31,206 nucleotides of DNA from Clostridium sp. 28_12 (GTDB lineage: Bacteria > Bacillota > Clostridia > TANB77 > CAG-508). Shown here piece after piece: positions 1-8,064 of this stretch. Location of the stretch: contig MNRR01000034.1 in the NCBI GenBank assembly GCA_001916055.1, positions 1,162 to 32,367 of the forward strand, read 5' to 3'. Position numbers and translations under genes: made by a program. A model generated the notes under the pieces. That model worked only from the letters and a program-made list of their open reading frames with translations, made no database searches and was not told where the DNA came from. Positions within the stretch are counted from its first letter, which is position 1; each line of letters starts with the position of its first letter.

Positions 1-1169
1 ATAATAATAGCCAATATTATCATTCTGGTTCAAATGGCGGATATGCATTAGAAAAATATGAAGTTTCATTTAACTTTATTGATTCTAACATTAATGCAAA
101 TAAAATAGCACAAGAGACATATTTAGAATTAAGAAGTTCATCAGGCTCAAAGAAATACGGTAATGGACAAAAGAATTTGAAATACAATATGTATACAGAT
201 AAGGCAAACTTAACTGAAACAGTTGTTACAGACAATGGCACAACTTCATACACAGTATTTGAGAACTTATCAATACCATTCAAATTTGATGCTTCATTAC
301 TAGAACAAAAAGTAGCTGATGGCAAGACTATTATGGATACAAAATATTATGACAAAAAATTAGGTATGGCAATTGAAATAGTAGATGAACATGGTGAAAG
401 AATAAAAGCACCAGAATTACAAAACTTCAAACTTACAGATAAAACTGATTCAACAGTTTATCCAGCAGGTGCGGACGGAGTAATCAGAGTTCCACTTTCA
501 GACAATCTAGCAGAATTAAGCAATTCTTATGAATTAGCAATGACACAAAGCAGTGTATCTGCTGGTCAATATATAGCTAAAATATATTTCTTTGCATCAG
601 ATGACGGAATCCACTATGGAGGAGAAGAAGTAGCGTCTCAAGAAATTTATATAACATTTATTAACAAATTATTAGGACTTGCAGGTATAGAGACCGCTGA
701 TGGAAGCAGAATTGTTAATAAAGAAACTGGTTTAAACCTTGATGGAGGAGATGGACTTGACTTAACAGTTAAAGTTGGCTCACCAACAAATGATACAAAT
801 ATCAGAGTTGAGTTATATAAACGTAATGATACTTATACAACAGCTGAAGATGGAACAAAGACATATAATGGAATAAGCTATACAAAAGTAGATCTAAAAG
901 ATTACTTAAAGAGCTTAGATGGTACTGAATTAAAAACACCAGAACAATGTATAGGTCAAAACTTGGTAACAGCAAGTGGTAGCAAAGAATACATAGTTAT
1001 GGAGAAAAAGGAACATCCAACATCTACTGATAATGAGTACGTTGAAAATGTAGAATTTAAAAAGCTAATAAAAGAAAGCATTAGTACAGGTGAATATAAA
1101 TTAGTATTCAAAGCGTACTACAATAATACTCTAATACAAGAAATTAGAAAATCATTTATAGTAGAATAG
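1..1169 (+). CDS. Secreted/surface protein, C-terminal part (5' end outside window)
   Basis: The frame is open from position 3 without a stop, so the gene begins before the window; the Met at 177 is internal. The visible part is about 388 residues, rich in Thr, Asn, Asp and Tyr, with alternating polar/hydrophobic stretches typical of beta-sandwich surface proteins. No membrane helix, sortase motif or catalytic motif is visible. Phrases such as a GxGDGLDLTVKVG strand and a C-terminal EYKLVFKAYYNNTLIQE strand suggest Ig-like repeats. It is followed after 6 bp by a cluster of short repeats and then by a TasA-like gene, so it probably belongs to the same surface island. The function is not recognised. 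Confidence 0.75.
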   Translation, partial: NNSQYYHSGSNGGYALEKYEVSFNFIDSNINANKIAQETYLELRSSSGSKKYGNGQKNLKYNMYTDKANLTETVVTDNGTTSYTVFENLSIPFKFDASLLEQKVADGKTIMDTKYYDKKLGMAIEIVDEHGERIKAPELQNFKLTDKTDSTVYPAGADGVIRVPLSDNLAELSNSYELAMTQSSVSAGQYIAKIYFFASDDGIHYGGEEVASQEIYITFINKLLGLAGIETADGSRIVNKETGLNLDGGDGLDLTVKVGSPTNDTNIRVELYKRNDTYTTAEDGTKTYNGISYTKVDLKDYLKSLDGTELKTPEQCIGQNLVTASGSKEYIVMEKKEHPTSTDNEYVENVEFKKLIKESISTGEYKLVFKAYYNNTLIQEIRKSFIVE

Positions 1170-1174
1170 ACTAC

Positions 1175-1307
1175 TGCACATTTCATTTCGCTTTTTTTCG
1201 GTGCATTGCACGGAAAAAAAGCGATCTTATGTGTGCAAAATTGCACGGAAAAAAAGCGATCTCACGTGTGCAAAGTGCACGGAAAAAAAGCGATCTCACG
1301 TGTGCAA
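1175..1307. repeat. Cluster of four 31-33 bp interspersed repeats
   Basis: Unit 1 (1175-1205) is in reverse orientation. Units 2 (1206-1238), 3 (1241-1273) and 4 (1276-1307) are forward. Each runs from TTGCAC through GGAAAAAAAGCGATCTC to ACGTGTGCAA, so the ends are inverted repeats. Spacing between units is 0-2 bp, which excludes a CRISPR array. ATG triplets inside the repeats open a spurious N-terminal extension of the next gene. The same element recurs at 5251, 16616, 24289 and 25062. Confidence 0.9.
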
Positions 1308-1327
1308 AAGAGTCTGGAAAGGGTAGT

Positions 1328-2201
1328 ATGAAAAGACAAAAGAAAGTTAAAAAATTTAATAAGATAAAAATAGGTATAGTGATATTTCTTATAGTTTTAG
1401 CAATATCATGTGCTGTTTTCGGAAGATATGTGTACAATGGAGTTAGAGAGGCATATTTTACTTCAAAGGCCTTTTACTTTACGAGTGATTTACTTACTTT
1501 AGATAATGCAACATATCAATATGACAACTGGGGTGGAGTTGACGCATATGAATTGAATTTTGATTTATATAGTTATGCTAATACATTACTAAGATTGGAT
1601 TATGATCTGAATTATTCTGTATCTTGTGAGACTCCTGATACTGATAAGGTAACTTTACGGTATTAATAGTGCAGATGGTCCTACTAATACGACAGGAATT
1701 ATATATGCAAAAAAAGATGGAAAGCCTGACAATGTTAGTAGATTGATGATTGTAGTAACTCCAAAAACACAGATTGCTGAAAATGATGTTATTACCATTA
1801 AAATTAAGGCAAATACTACTGAACCATATAAAAAAGAAATTTCTTGTGAAGTTAGCTTAAGAGTTAAACAAGTAGTACTTAATAGTTATTCAATTGATGA
1901 TGTTACTAACAGAAATTATGCAATTTTAAAATTGGTTAATGCTAAAGAAACAGGTATGCCTGTAACTCTCGAATTTGATCCAAATGTTGTTAGAGTTGAT
2001 TTAGATGACGAAGCATATGTGAATAAAATTGAAGGTAGTGAGGTTACAGATTCTAAAGGATTTGTAAAAAAATTCACATTTAATATTGACAAAGAATCAA
2101 CACATAATATTAAATTTTATAAGGTTAATATGTCTAAAAACTATACATATCCTTCTGGTGATACAGCATGTGTTATCAGGGTAACTAACAACCAGCAATA
2201 A
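1328..2201 (+). pseudogene. TasA/camelysin-like membrane-anchored surface protein, frameshifted
   Basis: The start is the ATG at 1328, preceded by GGAAAGGG (1316-1323); the longer ORF from 1229 only reads through repeats. The N-terminus is basic (residues 1-16), then one membrane helix (about 17-36) ending near FGRYVY, then beta-rich sequence. The frame stops at 1664-1666, but reading continues in the next frame from about 1653 to 2201 without any good start signal. Removing one T from the TTT at 1654-1656 joins the two halves into one protein of about 290 residues (…DKVT-YGINSADG…). This is either a real one-base insertion or a base-call error. The family assignment rests on topology and context with the neighbouring TasA-like genes, not on a specific motif. 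Confidence 0.65.
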
Positions 2202-2237
2202 ATGACAAATATACCAAAAATTTATTGAAAAAATATA

Positions 2238-2266
2238 TAGACTTTTGAAAAAAGTTATGGTATAAA
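2238..2266 (+). promoter_or_regulatory. Probable sigma-A promoter, extended -10
   Basis: A -35-like TAGACT (2238-2243), a 17-bp spacer, then TATAAA (2261-2266) preceded by TGG, giving an extended -10. It lies 28 bp before the 2294 start codon and could drive the block 2294-5245. Confidence 0.55.
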
Positions 2267-2293
2267 ATATATTAGAGAAAAAGGAGGAAAAAT

Positions 2294-2770
2294 ATGAAAA
2301 AGGTAAGAAAAGGTAAAAAGATGTTGATTACTTTTATGGTAGCAGTTGTAGTTCTAATAATTGCAATTATCATAATAGTAAATGTAACTAAAAATAAGAA
2401 AAATAATAAGCCATCAGATGAAGTGGCACAAGAACAAGTGACAGAATTACCAGAAACAACTACTGAGGCAGGGCTAGAAGCTCAAAACATTTCTATGGAA
2501 TATCTAGCAGATAATGACCAAACAATGATAACAATGAGGGTAATAAACAATACATCTGCAAAAGTCCCAGATGAAGAATTTAATGCAATTTTGATAGATG
2601 GTGATGACAATGTATTAGGCCAATTAAGAACTGGTACAAATACTGATTTGGATGTTGGAGAAGAATGTGAAATAAGTGTAATTTATAGAGGAGATATGAG
2701 AGCTACAAAAAGAGTAAAATTAGATGCTATAAGCGAATCACAAGATTCACAACAAGATGGAAAACAATAA
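2294..2770 (+). CDS. Single-pass membrane protein with small extracytoplasmic beta domain
   Basis: It encodes 158 residues. AAGGAGG (2281-2287) precedes the ATG at good spacing. Residues 1-10 are strongly basic, residues 11-29 form one membrane helix, residues 30-60 are a Lys/Glu/Thr linker, and residues 65-145 look like one beta-sandwich (ISMEYLADNDQTMITMRV… EECEISVIYRG), reminiscent of FxLYD or similar Ig-like domains on Firmicute lipoproteins. There is no lipobox Cys and no A-[RW]-[YF] junction, so it is more likely membrane-anchored than released by a SipW peptidase. It is the first gene after the promoter at 2238, followed by a degenerate peptidase gene. The exact function is unknown. 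Confidence 0.75.
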   Translation: MKKVRKGKKMLITFMVAVVVLIIAIIIIVNVTKNKKNNKPSDEVAQEQVTELPETTTEAGLEAQNISMEYLADNDQTMITMRVINNTSAKVPDEEFNAILIDGDDNVLGQLRTGTNTDLDVGEECEISVIYRGDMRATKRVKLDAISESQDSQQDGKQ

Positions 2771-2805
2771 TATAAAGCATATGACAAAAGAAAGGGAGAA
2801 ATGAT

Positions 2806-3531
2806 ATGAAAAAAGCATTAGGAACTATATTATTTGTAATATATGCAATAATAGCAATAACAGTAACAGTATTGTTATTATCATACAATGACTACAATAA
2901 TAGTCAATTGGGTGGATATACAGTGTATATAGTTAAAGATGATTCTTTAGAACCAAAATTTAAACAAGGTTCTATACTATTAATAAAAAGTACAAGTGAC
3001 AAAAATGTACAAATTGGAGATGAACTTTTTATGTATAAAGTAATCAATAGCCAAGAATATGAAGTTATTGATACTACATTAAAAGCTAAAACACAACAAG
3101 GCAGACACATAACATACATCGTTGATGAAGACGAAAGTTACGCTAATGACTATTTTATAGGAAGAGTTAGTGATACAGTTGTTATTCAAGGATGGGGATA
3201 TGTATTAAACCTATTAGAATCTAAATGGGGATACTTATTCTGTGTAGTAGTTGTATCATTACTATTATTCTTACAAGAAGTATTTGAATTGGCAATGGAA
3301 ATAAAATTCCTTGGAGAACAAAAAAAGAAAACAAAAGCAGTTGAAGTTAAATCAGAAGAAATAGATGATGAAGATGTTACAGAAAAAACTAAAAAAACTG
3401 AAAGTAAGCCAGTTCATAAAAAAACAGCAGCACCAAGAACGACTACACATAAAACATCTGCAGAATCCAAAAAAACGGCAGAGCATAAAACAACTACAAA
3501 GAAAAAAACAACAAAAGAGGAAAATAAATGA
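2806..3531 (+). CDS. SipW-like signal peptidase homologue, probably inactive, with Lys/Thr-rich tail
   Basis: It encodes 241 residues. The SipW/ER-type layout is present: a membrane helix (8-26), then KDDSLEPKFKQGSILLIK with the expected nucleophile Ser47, a second helix (142-158), then a charged tail of about 70 residues built from K, T, E and A. The usual ITHR box with the general-base His is missing: the aligned stretch reads EVIDTTLKA, and the usual KGD box is replaced by VDEDESYAND. His101 (GRHITY) is not in the usual place. It may be a non-catalytic adaptor or a peptidase with altered chemistry. Its stop overlaps the next start as ATGA (3528-3531), implying coupling to the TasA-like gene that follows. 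Confidence 0.7.
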   Translation: MKKALGTILFVIYAIIAITVTVLLLSYNDYNNSQLGGYTVYIVKDDSLEPKFKQGSILLIKSTSDKNVQIGDELFMYKVINSQEYEVIDTTLKAKTQQGRHITYIVDEDESYANDYFIGRVSDTVVIQGWGYVLNLLESKWGYLFCVVVVSLLLFLQEVFELAMEIKFLGEQKKKTKAVEVKSEEIDDEDVTEKTKKTESKPVHKKTAAPRTTTHKTSAESKKTAEHKTTTKKKTTKEENK

Positions 3532-4172
3532 AAAAATTATTAACAATTTTATTATTAATAATGTTAATTATATCTTTATTACAAATAGCTAACATGTATG
3601 CTTTATATAAACAAGAAAATCAAGGGGATTATTCAAATTTATTGGGAGTATGGTCAATAAAAGTAAATGGAGCAGACATATCATCAGGTGACCAAAACTT
3701 GACTTTTAACATGACAGAAGACAATCTTATATATTTAGATTCTGCTCGTGTTAAGAGTCAAAAGATGGCTCCTGGAACACAAGCTTGCTTCGAAATAATA
3801 ATAGATCCAACAAACACAGATGTATCAGTAATATATCAACTTGATATGCAATTTGAACAATTAACAACAAAAATGAAACTAGTTAAAGTAGAAAACTGGT
3901 TTCAAAAAGCGGGCAATGAAGAGAAGATAGAAAATACTGATATAAGCACAAATCTTGCTTCAAATACACAGAAAGCAGTAATACCTATATCAAAAATAAA
4001 TGATAAATATTTGAACCATGTAAAACTATATTTTGAATGGATAAATGATGAAAATAATAATGCAATAGATTCAGAAATTGGACAAACAGAGAATGCAAAA
4101 ATATCTGTACCATTAAAGATAAATTTAAAACAATATACAGGAGAAGTGATAGGCAATGAACAAGGTAATTAA
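3528..4172 (+). CDS. TasA/camelysin-like secreted protein
   Basis: It encodes 214 residues. The N-terminus has two Lys, a helix (4-22), then MYALYKQE, which fits the helix-x-A-[RWL]-[YF] junction shared by the other substrates in this window. The mature part is beta-rich (WSIKVNGADISSGDQNLTF… PGTQACFEIIIDPTNTDVSVIYQLDM), typical of M73/TasA-like proteins whose strands carry the N-D-T-V pattern. It overlaps the peptidase-like gene before it by 4 bp and the active SipW gene after it by 17 bp, so all three are probably translated together. It is likely a secreted structural subunit processed by the 4156 peptidase. Confidence 0.7.
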   Translation: MKKLLTILLLIMLIISLLQIANMYALYKQENQGDYSNLLGVWSIKVNGADISSGDQNLTFNMTEDNLIYLDSARVKSQKMAPGTQACFEIIIDPTNTDVSVIYQLDMQFEQLTTKMKLVKVENWFQKAGNEEKIENTDISTNLASNTQKAVIPISKINDKYLNHVKLYFEWINDENNNAIDSEIGQTENAKISVPLKINLKQYTGEVIGNEQGN

Positions 4173-4668
4173 AACAATAGAAAAAATAATAGTTAATCTA
4201 ATAATAGTATTGTTAGCAATCATTGCCATCCTTGCAATATTAGGATTTTGTCAAGTTAATATTCAAAAAAAGCAATACATAAATATTTTTGGATATTCAG
4301 TACTTAGTGCCGAAACTGGAAGTATGTCGCCAACAATTGAAAAAGGTGATATTGTAATAATCAAAATAGGTGATGAAATAAAGGAAAATGATATTATAAC
4401 ATACAAAAAAGACAATGTACTAATTACACATAGAATATCCAAGATAAATGAAAATACTATAATTGCGAAAGGTGATTACAACAATACTGATGACTTACCT
4501 ATTCAAAAGGAACAGGTTATTGGTAAAGTTGTATTTATTGTAAACAATGTTGAAATTTGGAAAAAAGTATTTACAGATGCACATGTAATAATTCCAGTAA
4601 TTATAACAGTTATCTTGTTTGTTGCTTTAATTTCATATAAAGAGAAAAAAGGTGAGGAAAATGATTGA
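4156..4668 (+). CDS. sipW: SipW-type signal peptidase I
   Basis: It encodes 170 residues. It cleaves signal peptides at the outer face of the membrane with a Ser-His-type mechanism (ER/archaeal class) instead of the Ser-Lys dyad of ordinary bacterial LepB/SipS. Visible features are an N-terminal helix (11-31), GSMSPT with Ser56, KENDIITYKKDNVLITHRI with His92, and KGDYNNTDD (105-113) supplying the conserved Asp. A second helix (142-160) ends in a short basic tail. The start overlaps the preceding TasA-like gene by 17 bp and the stop overlaps the next ATG by 8 bp. It is the most canonical member of the set in this window. Confidence 0.9.
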   Translation: MNKVIKTIEKIIVNLIIVLLAIIAILAILGFCQVNIQKKQYINIFGYSVLSAETGSMSPTIEKGDIVIIKIGDEIKENDIITYKKDNVLITHRISKINENTIIAKGDYNNTDDLPIQKEQVIGKVVFIVNNVEIWKKVFTDAHVIIPVIITVILFVALISYKEKKGEEND

Positions 4669-5245
4669 TAAAAAGAAGTTAAAGAAAAGCCTTTTAGTAC
4701 TATTATTAATATCAATAATAATAGTTGCTATAATTTTAATAAGAAATACACTTGCAAGATATGAAACAACTGCAACATCAGATAAAGATGTAGATGTGGC
4801 ATTTTGGATGTTACATGATGATTTCAAAACAGGTAAACTACTAATAAAGGACATTTATCCTTCGAACAATACATATGAATACTCATTTTCAGTATCAAAT
4901 TTTCAAAAAGAAGATGATGGAACAATCAAAAAAAGAGCTGAAACAGACTTAGAATATGGACTTACATTAACAATGACAACAAATCTTCCACTAGAATATC
5001 AAATAGAAAAAAATGGAGAAATCCTTGATTCTGAAGCAGCTAAACAAGAAATAATTACAGATGATGATGGAACCTATTACAAAAAAATATCAATAGCAGA
5101 ATCACAGATGAATCAAGGAGTTGACTCTACTGATAAATATGTAATAAAGGTTAGATTTCCTAAGGAAAATGATACAAATGCAGAATATTCTGATTTGATT
5201 GAATACATAAAATTAGATTTAAGTGCTAAACAAATTATAGATTAG
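4661..5245 (+). CDS. TasA/camelysin-like secreted protein
   Basis: The ATG at 4661 is chosen over the in-frame GTG at 4652 because that GTG lies inside the ribosome binding site AAGGTGAGG (4649-4657). It encodes 194 residues. A basic N-terminus and helix (10-28) lead to NTLARYETTATSDKDVDVAFW, a clear TasA-family start where the A-R-Y junction follows the helix and the first mature strand ends in AFW. The rest is beta-rich, with a Met/Thr-rich strand LTLTMTTNLPLEYQI. The start overlaps the SipW gene by 8 bp, which points to it as the cognate substrate. A repeat pair starts 6 bp after the stop. Confidence 0.75.
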   Translation: MIDKKKLKKSLLVLLLISIIIVAIILIRNTLARYETTATSDKDVDVAFWMLHDDFKTGKLLIKDIYPSNNTYEYSFSVSNFQKEDDGTIKKRAETDLEYGLTLTMTTNLPLEYQIEKNGEILDSEAAKQEIITDDDGTYYKKISIAESQMNQGVDSTDKYVIKVRFPKENDTNAEYSDLIEYIKLDLSAKQIID

Positions 5246-5250
5246 AAACA

Positions 5251-5316
5251 TGCACCGAAAAAAAGCGAGATAATCCGTGCAAATTGCACCGAAAAAAAGC
5301 GATCTCAAATGTGCAA
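5251..5316 (+). repeat. Two interspersed repeats in tandem
   Basis: Forward units at 5251-5282 and 5284-5316 read TTGCACCGAAAAAAAGCG…GTGCAA. They carry CC where the 1206 copies have CG, and the central part differs (AGATAATCC versus ATCTCAAAT). The second unit ends directly at the AGGAGG of the next gene, so it abuts that gene's ribosome binding site. No promoter is visible here, so the genes before and after may be co-transcribed. Confidence 0.85.
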
Positions 5317-5326
5317 GGAGGAAAAA

Positions 5327-6373
5327 ATGAACAACTTAATGGATACATATCTGAAATTTACAGAGAAAAAAATCAAAAAATATATGAAAGCAATATTTAG
5401 TTCTTATTATAATGAAGAGTTTGTAAGTGAATACCTAAAAACATATATTAATGCAAGATATTATAATGTGCAAAATACGGAAAAGCCAGCCAGGGCTTTT
5501 TACTTACGAATATTGGATGAATTAAATTTCAAAGAAGACACTTTGATGAAAAGATGTGAAGAAGAAGCTCAAACATTAGACGAAAAACAAAACAAACTAA
5601 ATTTGATTCATTGTATTAATGAAGTGTTTGGATATATCTTATTTTTTGATAATGTAAGAAATATAGAGAATTTCAAGACAATTGATAGTTTAAAGGAAAT
5701 AATAGAAAAAATAGCAGAAATTGTGGATTCAACGTTAGATATAAAAATGGCACAAGAGATAGAAGACAAACTATACAAAGAAATAAAAGATGATATGTTA
5801 GAAAAAGATATATTTTTAGATAAGTTTAGCACAGATGAATTTATGTTAGAATTTGAAAGTACAAAATTTGATGAAGATACATATTTTGTGAATATGACAT
5901 ATGATGTGAAGATGCCAATGCAATATAGCGATTCAGCAATTGAAAAAGTATATACAGAAGGAATTGTAGCAGAAGATAAATTGCAAATTGAATATATTTT
6001 ATTAAGTACAATTGCAATTAGAGATATAATAAATGGAAACTTCAAAGACAGTTACATTGCAGAATTCACAACATCACTTTTCAAGAAAAAACAGAAATCA
6101 GAAGGAATTTTATCACTTCTAGGAAATGAAGCATTGCAAGATAAAATTAGTTTAAACATATCGTATGAAGACTATATTAAAAACCAAAAAAGTGTATTAG
6201 AATATACTAAAAAGGGATATAACTTTACAATTACATTAGATGATACAATAAAAAACATAGAAGATGTTGAAAAACTAAAAATGTTCAAATTGGTTATTGC
6301 ACCAGAGAACATGCATTTATATAAAGAGATAAAAAGTAATAAAACAATATTAAAAAATGTAGTATGTGAATAA
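5327..6373 (+). CDS. Conserved-looking cytoplasmic protein of unknown function
   Basis: The ATG at 5327 follows AGGAGG (5316-5321); the longer ORF from 5309 starts inside a repeat. It encodes 348 residues, highly charged and mainly helical in the first 200, then mixed alpha/beta. No membrane helix, nucleotide-binding or nuclease motif is visible. It opens the operon that continues with the McrB-like ATPase, whose start region lies 22 bp after its stop. This position suggests a partner or adaptor of the ATPase and DUF2357-like pair, but that is inference from context only. The family is not recognised. Confidence 0.7.
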   Translation: MNNLMDTYLKFTEKKIKKYMKAIFSSYYNEEFVSEYLKTYINARYYNVQNTEKPARAFYLRILDELNFKEDTLMKRCEEEAQTLDEKQNKLNLIHCINEVFGYILFFDNVRNIENFKTIDSLKEIIEKIAEIVDSTLDIKMAQEIEDKLYKEIKDDMLEKDIFLDKFSTDEFMLEFESTKFDEDTYFVNMTYDVKMPMQYSDSAIEKVYTEGIVAEDKLQIEYILLSTIAIRDIINGNFKDSYIAEFTTSLFKKKQKSEGILSLLGNEALQDKISLNISYEDYIKNQKSVLEYTKKGYNFTITLDDTIKNIEDVEKLKMFKLVIAPENMHLYKEIKSNKTILKNVVCE

Positions 6374-6395
6374 TAAGAAACAGGGAGAGAAATAT

Positions 6396-7952
6396 ATGGA
6401 AACATATGGAAGATTTTTATTTGAATTTTTACACCAATTCTTTTCAGGATTTGGAGAGATATTTGGAGGGTTATGGAAAGGAATACTTAATATATTCAAC
6501 ATTCCAGAATATTATTATATAATTCAAAATTATGCAAATGATTTTAAAGTTTCAGAATGGTTTTTAACTGGACTTGCTATCATTTGTATGATAATAGTAG
6601 TTGGAAGTATTATTGGAATAATAGTATTTTTTCTAAAGAGGCATATGAAATGGAGAAAGAAAATTATTAACCAAGAAGAACTATTAAAACAAATAGATAC
6701 TTTAAATGATCAAGTTGAAGAACTAGTTGATGAAAAATTAAAATTATTGTCAATGAAATCACCAGAATTAGGAGTAAATCCAAATGGGATTGGAGTTGGT
6801 CCTACAAATAGAGCATTAGCAGCAGCAGCAGAATCACAGGCAAATGATGAAGAACAAATTGACCCTAATACTCAAAGTAGATTCTCAAAATTAATATTAA
6901 TAGACCAAGAATATGCAAAATATAAACAAAAAGATTATCGAAATACTTTTGAATTACCAGAATTTTGCTATAGATTTAGAAATTTTGCAGCAAGTAAACT
7001 AAAATTATATTATAGTGAGAAAATGATAAGATTATTCGTATCAGCCATAGCGTCAACAAAACTAGTAATTCTACAAGGTATTTCTGGTACAGGTAAAACA
7101 TCTATATCATTGGCTTGGGGTAATTTCGTAAAACACCCTTCATGTGTAGCTTCAGTTCAACCATCATGGAGAGATAGAACAGATATTTTTGGATACTTAA
7201 ACGAATTTACTAAAAAGTTTAATGAAACAGATTTCTTAGCATATCTATATGAAGCAGGATATACTGATGAAATTTATACAGTAATCCTAGATGAGATGAA
7301 CTTGGCGCGTGTTGAGTACTACTTCGCAGAAATGTTATCAATTCTAGAAATGCATAGCACAAAAGATTGGAAGATTGAAGTTGTACAAAGTTCATGGCCA
7401 TCAGATCCAAAAAAATTAATAAGAGGAAAATTGCAAATTCCACCAAATGCATGGTACATAGGAACAATCAACAACGATGACTCTACATTCATGGTAACAG
7501 ATAAGGTATATGATAGAGCAATGCCAATAGACATCAACGAAAAAGGTATAGCTTTTGAACCAGACCAAGTAGATGCACTAGATGTAAATTATTCATATTT
7601 AAATGGATTATTTGAAAAAGCAATGGTTGATTATGCAATATCTGATGCAACATTAAAGAAAATCGATGACATGGATAACTATACAATCAAACACTTCAGA
7701 GTAGCTTTTGGTAACCGTATTGTAAAACACATGAGAAAATTCGTGCCAGTTTATGTTGCTTGTGGAGGAGACGAAACAGAAGCAGTAGATTACTTCATGG
7801 CTAAAAAAGTATTAAGAAAGTTTGAAGGATTAAACTTAGCTTTAATTAGAGATGAGATTGACGGATATGTAGAATTCTTAGACAAGAACTTTGGAAAAGG
7901 AAAAATGGCTGAATGTATTGAATTCTTGCTAAGATTGAAGAAAATGTCATAA
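6396..7952 (+). CDS. Membrane-anchored McrB-like AAA+ ATPase
   Basis: The start at ATG 6396 is supported by AGGGAGAG (6382-6389); an ATG at 6366 overlaps the previous stop but lacks such a site. It encodes 518 residues. A membrane helix at 56-80 is followed by a basic stretch and a short coiled coil (85-115), then a linker and the AAA+ domain. Walker A is GISGTGKTS (228-236). Walker B is VILDEMNLARVEYYFAEML (from 296), which has the D-E-[IM]-N-[RL]-A form of McrB. The McrB sensor block is IGTINNDDS (355-363). McrB normally binds GTP and works with McrC in DNA restriction. Here the DNA-binding N-terminal domain is replaced by a membrane anchor, so the role is probably different. A DUF2357-like gene follows. 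Confidence 0.85.
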   Translation: METYGRFLFEFLHQFFSGFGEIFGGLWKGILNIFNIPEYYYIIQNYANDFKVSEWFLTGLAIICMIIVVGSIIGIIVFFLKRHMKWRKKIINQEELLKQIDTLNDQVEELVDEKLKLLSMKSPELGVNPNGIGVGPTNRALAAAAESQANDEEQIDPNTQSRFSKLILIDQEYAKYKQKDYRNTFELPEFCYRFRNFAASKLKLYYSEKMIRLFVSAIASTKLVILQGISGTGKTSISLAWGNFVKHPSCVASVQPSWRDRTDIFGYLNEFTKKFNETDFLAYLYEAGYTDEIYTVILDEMNLARVEYYFAEMLSILEMHSTKDWKIEVVQSSWPSDPKKLIRGKLQIPPNAWYIGTINNDDSTFMVTDKVYDRAMPIDINEKGIAFEPDQVDALDVNYSYLNGLFEKAMVDYAISDATLKKIDDMDNYTIKHFRVAFGNRIVKHMRKFVPVYVACGGDETEAVDYFMAKKVLRKFEGLNLALIRDEIDGYVEFLDKNFGKGKMAECIEFLLRLKKMS

Positions 7953-8002
7953 AATTGTATCTTATTATATATTAGGTAGGTATAACTTATCTAGTATATA
8001 AA

Positions 8003-8025
8003 AAAGGTTTATAGGCAAAACCTTT
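8003..8025. other. Intergenic hairpin
   Basis: A perfect 8-bp stem AAAGGTTT (8003-8010) / AAACCTTT (8018-8025) with a 7-nt loop lies between the ATPase and DUF2357-like genes. No T-run follows on the plus strand, so it is not a classical terminator. It may stabilise or process the long operon mRNA. Confidence 0.5.
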
Positions 8026-8064
8026 ATAAAAAACCTAAATATATATGCAAGGAACGAATAGCTA

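Noticed and set aside
1175..1307. Tandem repeats resembling a CRISPR array
   Set aside because: Units are separated by 0-2 bp with no spacers, occur in both orientations and are scattered at five loci; no cas genes are present.
1229..1327. Longer N-terminus for the 1328 gene (and likewise 5309 for the 5327 gene)
   Set aside because: These starts lie inside the interspersed repeats and have no ribosome binding site; the later ATGs have good ones.
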